A model generated the notes under the pieces. It was not told the DNA's origin. It saw only the letters and a program-made list of their open reading frames with translations, and searched no databases. A stretch of 64,000 bases of DNA from Blautia sp900556555. Its GTDB lineage: Bacteria; Bacillota; Clostridia; Lachnospirales; Lachnospiraceae. The stretch lies in the NCBI GenBank assembly GCA_964250615.1, contig CAXUGM010000001.1, one strand, 5' to 3'. Below, piece after piece: positions 58,777 to 64,000 of the stretch (its first letter is position 1; each line of letters starts with the position of its first letter). Made by a program: the position numbers and the translations under genes.

Positions 58777-59745
58777 ATGAGTAAACAATTTGATGTGATT
58801 GCATTAGGCGAACTGTTGATTGATTTTACAGAAAACGGGGTCAGCGGACAAGGGAACCCTATTTTTGAAGCGAATCCGGGCGGAGCACCTTGTAACGTGC
58901 TGGCAATGTTAAATAAACTGGGCAAAAAAACTTCTTTTTTAGGTGTTGTGGGAAAAGACCAGTTTGGTACATCCCTGCGTGGTGCTTTAGAAGAACAGGG
59001 TATTGATACCGGTCATTTATATGAGGATGAAGAGGTACATACTACACTGGCATTTGTACATACGTTTGAGGATGGAGACCGTGATTTCGCATTTTACAGA
59101 AATCCTGGTGCAGATATGATGTTAAGAGAAGACCAGATTGAGGAAGACTACATCACATCTGCAAAGGCATTCCATTATGGTACACTTTCCATGACACACG
59201 AAGGAGTCCGGAAAGCTACCTATAAGGCCATTGATATTGCGAAAGAAGCGGGTCTTATTATTTCTTTTGATCCGAATTTAAGACCACCGCTGTGGAAGTC
59301 CATGGATGAGGCAAAGGAACAGATTGCATATGGTCTGTCTAAATGTGATCTTCTTAAAATTTCAGAAGAAGAGCTGGAATTTATGACAGGAACAAAGGAT
59401 GTGAAAGAAGGAGCACATATGCTCCTGGAACAGTATCCGGATATCAAAGTTATGAACGTTACAATGGGAAAAGAAGGCAGTATTTCTTTCCATGAAGGAA
59501 AAGAGGTGTTCCAGGCTCCGTTCTTACAGGAAAACACCATTGAGACCACAGGAGCAGGAGATACGTTTGGTGCATGTGCTTTAAATTATGTATTAGAGCA
59601 TGGAATTACAGGACTGACAGAAGAAAATCTTCAGGAAATGCTCCGTTTTGCCAACGGTGCGTCTTCTCTGATCACAACAAAAAAAGGTGCTCTCCGTGTC
59701 ATGCCGGAAGCAGAAGAGGTGCTTGCATTTATTGCAGGAAAATAA
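58777..59745 (+). CDS. PfkB family sugar kinase, fructokinase-like
   Basis: 322 residues. The ribokinase/PfkB fold: start FDVIALGELLIDFTENG, PfkB signature 1 NPGGAPCNVLAMLNKLGKK near residue 35 and signature 2 with the catalytic Asp, TTGAGDTFGACALNY, near residue 255. This combination (GELLIDF, NPGGAPCNV) is that of fructokinases (ScrK-like), which form fructose 6-phosphate. No sugar transporter or glycosidase gene is beside it, so substrate is by similarity only. GGGAGACAGGAAG before ATG 58777. Confidence 0.9.
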   Translation: MSKQFDVIALGELLIDFTENGVSGQGNPIFEANPGGAPCNVLAMLNKLGKKTSFLGVVGKDQFGTSLRGALEEQGIDTGHLYEDEEVHTTLAFVHTFEDGDRDFAFYRNPGADMMLREDQIEEDYITSAKAFHYGTLSMTHEGVRKATYKAIDIAKEAGLIISFDPNLRPPLWKSMDEAKEQIAYGLSKCDLLKISEEELEFMTGTKDVKEGAHMLLEQYPDIKVMNVTMGKEGSISFHEGKEVFQAPFLQENTIETTGAGDTFGACALNYVLEHGITGLTEENLQEMLRFANGASSLITTKKGALRVMPEAEEVLAFIAGK

Positions 59746-59780
59746 AATGCTAAAAATTTCACAAACTTTAACAAGATACA

Positions 59781-59809
59781 TTGACAGCTGGGTGATTTTG
59801 TGATAGATT
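59781..59809 (+). promoter_or_regulatory. promoter of the riboswitch-fhs transcript
   Basis: Perfect TTGACA at 59781-59786, a 17-base spacer and TAGATT at 59804-59809; transcription should start just before the riboswitch aptamer. Confidence 0.65.
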
Positions 59810-59820
59810 ATAACCATAGT

Positions 59821-59894
59821 TTTGATTACTGACGGATAGATGTGGAGTACCACAGGGGAATCAGAACCATATAAAAAGCCGACCGTCTGGGCAA
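59821..59894 (+). promoter_or_regulatory. ZTP (pfl) riboswitch aptamer
   Basis: P1: TTTGAT (59821) with ATCAGA; P2: GTGG-AGTA-CCAC followed by the conserved AGGGGA; a pseudoknot GACGG (59831-59835) with CCGTC (59883-59887); then the hallmark CTGGGCA. This is the pfl motif, which senses ZTP (AICAR triphosphate), the signal for lack of 10-formyl-THF, and commonly sits upstream of fhs or purH. Binding should favour transcription of fhs because CTGGGCA overlaps the terminator stem. Confidence 0.85.
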
Positions 59895-59936
59895 CATTTG
59901 TAGATAGATACAGATTTACAAATGTTGCCCTTTTTT
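59889..59936 (+). terminator. riboswitch-controlled terminator
   Basis: GGGCAACATTTGTA and TTACAAATGTTGCCC form a near-perfect long stem followed by TTTTTT. Its left arm shares GGGCA with the ZTP aptamer, so ligand-bound RNA would block it. Confidence 0.9.
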
Positions 59937-60000
59937 CAACTAGGAGGATTAGCTGGAAAAAGGGCGTAAAGAAACCATTATTTTTAAGGAGGATATTATT

Positions 60001-61686
60001 ATGGGATTCAAAACTGACATTGAAATTGCACAGGAGTGCACTATGGAGCCAATTACTAAAATTGCGGAGAAAGCAGGTATTGATGACAAATATCTGGAAC
60101 AGTACGGAAAATACAAAGCAAAAATTGATTACAATTTATTAAATGAGTCTGATGCTCCAAACGGAAAACTGATTCTGGTTACAGCAATTAACCCTACACC
60201 AGCTGGTGAAGGTAAGACTACAACAACAGTAGGTCTTGCAGATGGTATGCAGAAATTAGGTAAGAAGGTTATGGTTGCCCTTCGTGAGCCATCCCTTGGA
60301 CCTGTATTTGGTGTAAAAGGTGGAGCAGCAGGAGGTGGATACGCACAGGTTGTTCCTATGGAAGACATCAACCTGCATTTCACAGGTGACTTCCACGCAA
60401 TCGGTGCTGCTAATAACTTACTGGCAGCTATGCTGGATAACCACATTTACCAGGGAAATGAACTGAACATCGACCCAAGAAAGATCACATGGAGAAGATG
60501 TGTGGACATGAATGACCGTCAGCTTCGTTTTGTATTAGACGGTATGGGCGGAAAGACAAACGGTATGCCAAGAGAAGACGGCTATGACATCACCGTAGCA
60601 TCCGAAATCATGGCAGTTCTGTGTCTGGCAAGTGACATCACAGACTTAAAAGAAAGATTAGGACGCATCATCGTTGGTTATACATACGGAAAAGTTTCTG
60701 AGCAGAAACCAGTAACAGCACATGATCTTCACGCAGAAGGTGCTATGTGTGCCCTGTTAAAGGATGCCCTGAAACCAAACCTGGTTCAGACTCTGGAACA
60801 TGTACCGGCTATCGTACACGGCGGCCCATTTGCAAACATTGCTCATGGATGTAACTCTGTGATCGCTACTAAGATGGCTCTGAAATTAGGTGATTATGCA
60901 ATCACAGAAGCAGGTTTCGGTGCTGACCTTGGAGCAGAGAAATTCCTGGATATCAAATGCCGTATGGCTGGTCTTACACCAAATGCAGTTGTTATCGTTG
61001 CAACCGTACGTGCACTGAAATACAACGGTGGAGTTCCAAAAGCAGACCTGAACAACGAAAACCTGGAAGCACTGGAAAAAGGACTTCCAAACTTACTGAA
61101 ACATGTAAGCAATATCAAGAATGTTTACAAACTGCCATGTGTAGTTGCAATCAATGCATTCCCAACCGATACCAAGGCAGAGCTTGACCTGGTAGAAAGA
61201 AAATGTAAAGAACTGGGCGTAAACGTTGCGCTTTCCGAAGTATGGGCAAAAGGCGGCGAAGGCGGTGTAGCTCTTGCAAAAGAAGTAATCCGTCTGGTAG
61301 AAGAACCAAACGACTTCAGCTATTCTTATGAACTGGAAGGAAGCATCGAAGACAAACTGAACCAGATCGTACAGAAGATCTACGGTGGTAAGAGAGTTGT
61401 CCTTACAGCAAACGCTCAGAAACAGGCAAAACAGTTAGAAGATTTAGGATACGGAAACTGCCCGATCTGTGTAGCTAAGACACAGTACAGCCTCACAGAT
61501 GACCAGACAAAACTGGGTGCACCGACAGACTTCGAAGTAACTGTACGTAACCTGAAGATTTCTGCAGGAGCAGGATTCGTAGTAGCTCTTACCGGTGAAA
61601 TCATGACCATGCCGGGACTTCCAAAAGTACCGGCAGCAGAGAGAATCGATGTAGATGAAAAAGGAAAGATTTCCGGCCTGTTCTAA
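60001..61686 (+). CDS. fhs: formate--tetrahydrofolate ligase
   Basis: 561 residues. ATP-dependent ligation of formate to THF giving 10-formyl-THF, first folate step of the methyl branch of the Wood-Ljungdahl pathway and source of C1 units for purines. P-loop NPTPAGEGKTTTTVGLADGM at residues 64-83 (monovalent-cation-dependent family), then REPSLGPVFGVKGGAAGGGYAQ with the folate/formyl-phosphate loop. Length 555-560 is usual. AAGGAGGATATTATT before ATG 60001. Codon choice is strongly biased (many CTG, AAA, GGT), which suggests high expression. Preceded by the ZTP riboswitch, followed by the formate channel gene. Confidence 0.98.
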   Translation: MGFKTDIEIAQECTMEPITKIAEKAGIDDKYLEQYGKYKAKIDYNLLNESDAPNGKLILVTAINPTPAGEGKTTTTVGLADGMQKLGKKVMVALREPSLGPVFGVKGGAAGGGYAQVVPMEDINLHFTGDFHAIGAANNLLAAMLDNHIYQGNELNIDPRKITWRRCVDMNDRQLRFVLDGMGGKTNGMPREDGYDITVASEIMAVLCLASDITDLKERLGRIIVGYTYGKVSEQKPVTAHDLHAEGAMCALLKDALKPNLVQTLEHVPAIVHGGPFANIAHGCNSVIATKMALKLGDYAITEAGFGADLGAEKFLDIKCRMAGLTPNAVVIVATVRALKYNGGVPKADLNNENLEALEKGLPNLLKHVSNIKNVYKLPCVVAINAFPTDTKAELDLVERKCKELGVNVALSEVWAKGGEGGVALAKEVIRLVEEPNDFSYSYELEGSIEDKLNQIVQKIYGGKRVVLTANAQKQAKQLEDLGYGNCPICVAKTQYSLTDDQTKLGAPTDFEVTVRNLKISAGAGFVVALTGEIMTMPGLPKVPAAERIDVDEKGKISGLF

Positions 61687-61700
61687 ATAATGAAAGAGGC

Positions 61701-61777
61701 GGCTGCCGCATAGCAGCTATCCGGGAAATCCGGGTATGCACAGGGTGCGGCAGCCCTGATTATCTAAAGGATCAGGG
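61701..61777 (+). promoter_or_regulatory. two adjacent hairpins between fhs and the formate channel gene
   Basis: Hairpin A (61701-61755): GGCTGCCGCA with TGCGGCAGCC and an inner CCGGGAAATCCGGG stem. Hairpin B (61754-61777): CCCTGAT with ATCAGGG. They share two bases (CC at 61754-61755), so they compete slightly. Neither has a U-run; the second is followed by TTGAAGGGAG, the ribosome binding site of the next gene. They may set the ratio of the two proteins or stabilise the fhs mRNA. Confidence 0.65.
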
Positions 61778-61796
61778 TTGAAGGGAGCGTAAAGAA

Positions 61797-62561
61797 ATGT
61801 TTAAAGATGAATTTAAAGCCGTATGTAACAGTGCGGCAGCAAAATTGAACTTGATGAAAAGCAATCCCCTGGGATATTTTGTAGCATCTATTCTTGCAGG
61901 TTTATTTGTTGCTATGGGTGGTTTTGTTGCATTTACACTTGCCGGACATCTGTCAAGTTCAGAAGCAACAGCTATTTGGGCAAAACCAGCACAAAGTGCT
62001 GCATTTGCGGCTGCACTTAGCCTTGTTGTTATGGCAGGGGCAGATTTATTTACAGGAAATAACTTTGTTATGGCATCAGCAGGATTTCGAAAAACCGCTG
62101 CCTGGGGAGATATATTTAAACTGTGGGGCTTCTGCTGGATTGGAAACCTGGTAGGCTCTCTGTTATCTTCTGCACTTTTTGTAGCAGCAAAGGTTCCTAC
62201 CGGTGCAATCGGGGATTATTTTGTGAATCTTGCAGTGAATAAAACTACCACAGCTCCGGTGCCGTTGTTTATGAAAGCCGTGTTGTGTAATATTCTGGTT
62301 TGTCTTGCTGTATGGTGCGGAATTAAGATGAAGTCAGAATCAGGAAAACTAATCATGATTTTCTGGTGTATTTTTGTATTCATGATTTGTGGTTTTGAGC
62401 ATAGTATTGCGAATATGAGCAGCATTGGCGTGTCTTTGCTTACAGGCAAAGTTGCAATCGGTGCATATTTCTATAACGTGATTATTGTTACTCTTGGAAA
62501 TATGGTCGGAGGTATCGTAGGTGTAGCACTTCCGTATCATCTGATTTCCAAAGATAAATAA
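61797..62561 (+). CDS. formate/nitrite transporter (FocA) family channel
   Basis: 254 residues with six membrane segments. FNT signatures: NPLGYFVASILAGLFVAMGG (TM1), GADLFTGNNFVMASAGF (the omega loop, LFTGN) and FCWIGNLVGSLL, plus CGFEHSIANM in the last third with the conserved His-Asn region. Moves formate (or another small anion) across the membrane. The position behind fhs links it to supply or release of formate in C1 metabolism. AAGGGAGCG precedes ATG 61797. Terminator at 62584. Confidence 0.95.
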   Translation: MFKDEFKAVCNSAAAKLNLMKSNPLGYFVASILAGLFVAMGGFVAFTLAGHLSSSEATAIWAKPAQSAAFAAALSLVVMAGADLFTGNNFVMASAGFRKTAAWGDIFKLWGFCWIGNLVGSLLSSALFVAAKVPTGAIGDYFVNLAVNKTTTAPVPLFMKAVLCNILVCLAVWCGIKMKSESGKLIMIFWCIFVFMICGFEHSIANMSSIGVSLLTGKVAIGAYFYNVIIVTLGNMVGGIVGVALPYHLISKDK

Positions 62562-62583
62562 GTCTATCATAAAAAATAATGGG

Positions 62584-62619
62584 AAAACAGGCTTTCCGCT
62601 GGTGGGGAGTCTGTTTTTC
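62584..62619 (+). terminator. intrinsic terminator of the fhs-formate channel transcript
   Basis: AAAACAGGCT and AGTCTGTTTT arms (one mismatch) around a GC-rich loop, followed by T-rich sequence. Confidence 0.75.
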
Positions 62620-62710
62620 TTTTATGAGGAAAAAAGAAGAAACTTGATTCCATAAGACTGTATTTTATGCTATGATAGAAAGCAGAAAGAAGTTTATGTG
62701 GAGGATGATA

Positions 62711-63961
62711 ATGGAAAAATTATTTATAACCGAGTTAGAAATTATAGATGTCAGACATTTACAAAATATTTGCATTCCATTGTCAAAAGATAAAATGAAA
62801 CATCTGATTCTTACTGGAAAAAATGGTAGTGGGAAGACAAGTGTTTTAGAATTTTTAAATGACTATTTTATAAATCTGGTCTGGGAAAATAATTTAGATC
62901 TAACAAAATCAGAGAATATAAAAAAATTAATGCAGGAAATCGATGATAACAGCCAGAAGGAAGCCTCTAAAGAGGAGGAGAAGCTACTGAGGCGGGTGAG
63001 GCTGTATTTCAAAAAAATAGCGAATTATGGAAAACATATAGACGCAAATTTTAACTATACGCCAGATATTTGGGAAAGGGTTTTTGAAAAAAGCGGGTTT
63101 GTACTTGCATATTATGGAGCAGACCGTCGATTCCAGCCAGAGCGGCCGGAGCATATTGAAAAAGTGCAGTTAAAGGAGTTTTATGATACAACAGAAGGGC
63201 CGAGAACAGAATTTGTAAAATATCTGCTGGATTTAAAGATGACAGAAGCATTAGCCGTGACCAATGGGAAAAAAGAAAAAGCAGAAGAAATTAAATTATG
63301 GTTTTTGAAACTGGAAGAATTGTTGCAGCAAATATTTGAAGAAAAAGAACTCCGTTTAGTTTTTGATGAGGAAAAATTTCAGTTTCATATTGAGGAGAAG
63401 GGGCATTGCCCATTTGGATTTGATACGTTATCCAGTGGTTACGGGGCAGTTCTTGATATTGTGGCAGATTTGATGATGAGGATGGTAAAAGTATCAGACA
63501 AAAGTTTTTCTTTTCATCAGCCGGGGATTGTGTTAATAGATGAGATAGAGACTCATTTACATTTAGAAATGCAGAAAAATATTATGAGCCTTCTTACAAC
63601 TGTTTTTCCGAATATTCAGTTTATCGTAACAACGCATTCACCATTTATTTTAAATAGTTTAAATGATACGGTTATTTATGATTTGGAAAATCATGTGCTG
63701 GTAGAAAATGGACTGGCAAATGTTCCATATCAGGGAATCGTAGAAGGTTATTTTAATGTGGAAGGCATGTCGAAGATGTTGACAGATAAATTTAATAGCT
63801 ACAAAAGTATTGTTCAAAAAGAAGAACTTACAGACACAGATTTTGCAGACGCTGCAAAACTGGAGATGTTTTTAGATGAAATTCCAGATTATCTTGCTCT
63901 TGACATTGCCGCAGAATATCGAAGATTGAAATTGGAGTTTGAAAACAGGGAGGATTGCTAA
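62711..63961 (+). CDS. AAA/SMC-like ATPase, Septu PtuA-like
   Basis: 416 residues from ATG 62711 (GGAGG six bases upstream; an ATG at 62672 has none). An ABC/SMC-type ATPase with a short helical insertion: ELEIIDVRHLQNI, Walker A TGKNGSGKTSVLEFL near residues 36-46, signature region FDTLSSGYGAVLDIVADLMM, Walker B GIVLIDEIETHLHLEMQ and the H-loop FIVTTHSPFILNSL. This architecture is shared by PtuA, retron-linked and OLD-type ATPases. It overlaps by one base (TAATG) the next gene, whose start resembles a PtuB HNH nuclease. Septu pairs are anti-phage defence systems. The pairing is a strong hint but the partner is cut by the window edge. Confidence 0.75.
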   Translation: MEKLFITELEIIDVRHLQNICIPLSKDKMKHLILTGKNGSGKTSVLEFLNDYFINLVWENNLDLTKSENIKKLMQEIDDNSQKEASKEEEKLLRRVRLYFKKIANYGKHIDANFNYTPDIWERVFEKSGFVLAYYGADRRFQPERPEHIEKVQLKEFYDTTEGPRTEFVKYLLDLKMTEALAVTNGKKEKAEEIKLWFLKLEELLQQIFEEKELRLVFDEEKFQFHIEEKGHCPFGFDTLSSGYGAVLDIVADLMMRMVKVSDKSFSFHQPGIVLIDEIETHLHLEMQKNIMSLLTTVFPNIQFIVTTHSPFILNSLNDTVIYDLENHVLVENGLANVPYQGIVEGYFNVEGMSKMLTDKFNSYKSIVQKEELTDTDFADAAKLEMFLDEIPDYLALDIAAEYRRLKLEFENREDC

Positions 63962-64000
63962 TGGTAAAGGTACGAAGAACTTTTCCAGCACCTCAGTCAC
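63961..64000 (+). CDS. start of a possible HNH nuclease (PtuB-like), truncated by the window edge
   Basis: ATG 63961 overlaps the TAA of the ATPase gene by one base and reads MVKVRRTFPAPQS to the end. Proteins with VxRxFPAPxS at this position are the HNH partners of PtuA-like ATPases (TIGR02646/PtuB-type) as I recall them. Thirteen residues cannot prove this; the HNH motif would lie beyond the window. Confidence 0.55.
   Translation, partial: MVKVRRTFPAPQS

Noticed and set aside
1..64000. tRNA, rRNA, insertion sequences or prophage genes
   Set aside because: No tRNA- or rRNA-like sequence, transposase or phage structural gene was seen on reading both strands.

Overview
The window looks like a chromosomal segment of a low-to-moderate GC Gram-positive anaerobe of the Clostridia, most probably family Lachnospiraceae and perhaps Blautia or a close relative. 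The signs are strong AGGAGG-type ribosome binding sites, sigma-A promoters with 17-base spacers, a Firmicutes-style Tad (type IVc) pilus locus, a formate--tetrahydrofolate ligase paired with a formate channel (folate-dependent C1 metabolism as in acetogens), and a xylo-oligosaccharide locus. The genus is an inference from gene content; no rRNA or tRNA gene is present to test it. No insertion sequence, prophage or canonical CRISPR array was seen.

Layout. 1-5740: a truncated TRIC-type channel gene, an NSS Na+-symporter, an acyltransferase-3 membrane protein, a CapA-like phosphoesterase, a 66-residue small protein, a YbaK/EbsC editing domain and an SGNH hydrolase. 5867-15929: one long plus-strand operon for a Tad pilus (two A24 prepilin peptidases, CpaE-like ATPase, CpaF/TadA motor, TadB and TadC platform proteins, an Flp1-type pilin too short for usual ORF cut-offs, two TadE-like pseudopilins, a DUF5702-type protein), ending with an FHA protein and a rhomboid protease. 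15948-22151: sensor kinase, HIT hydrolase, a sigma factor and a putative anti-sigma protein separated by an inverted murG, a small secreted protein, and an MBL/beta-CASP nuclease. 22326-33836: an arabinoxylo-oligosaccharide locus: ABC importer (binding lipoprotein plus two permeases, no ATPase), GH51 arabinofuranosidase, YesM/YesN-type two-component system, GH3 beta-xylosidase and a convergent GH120 beta-xylosidase. Nothing with a signal peptide apart from the binding lipoprotein was seen, so degradation is probably intracellular after uptake.

33941-35148 holds mntP and then about 590 bases without a standard gene. This stretch is the most unusual part: six tandem 52-base units with conserved TAGGCT and AGCCTAC boxes, followed by a 27-codon hydrophobic peptide ORF and two strong hairpins that resemble a type I toxin-antitoxin module. 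35149-50524 is mostly housekeeping: typA, a double-OB SSB-like protein, a corrinoid adenosyltransferase, dapA-dapB, hpf, secA, prfB, an ACT protein with hom and an apgM-like mutase (threonine branch), and three small membrane proteins. 50619-59745: tex, pepP, a NUDIX hydrolase, an AI-2E family transporter, a TrkH/TrkA-type potassium system and a PfkB sugar kinase.

59781-62561 is a C1 module: a ZTP (pfl) riboswitch with an overlapping terminator controls fhs, followed by two hairpins and a formate/nitrite channel gene. The window closes with an AAA ATPase gene that overlaps by one base the start of a gene beginning MVKVRRTFPAPQS, which resembles an HNH nuclease start; together they suggest a Septu (PtuA-PtuB)-like defence pair cut by the window edge.
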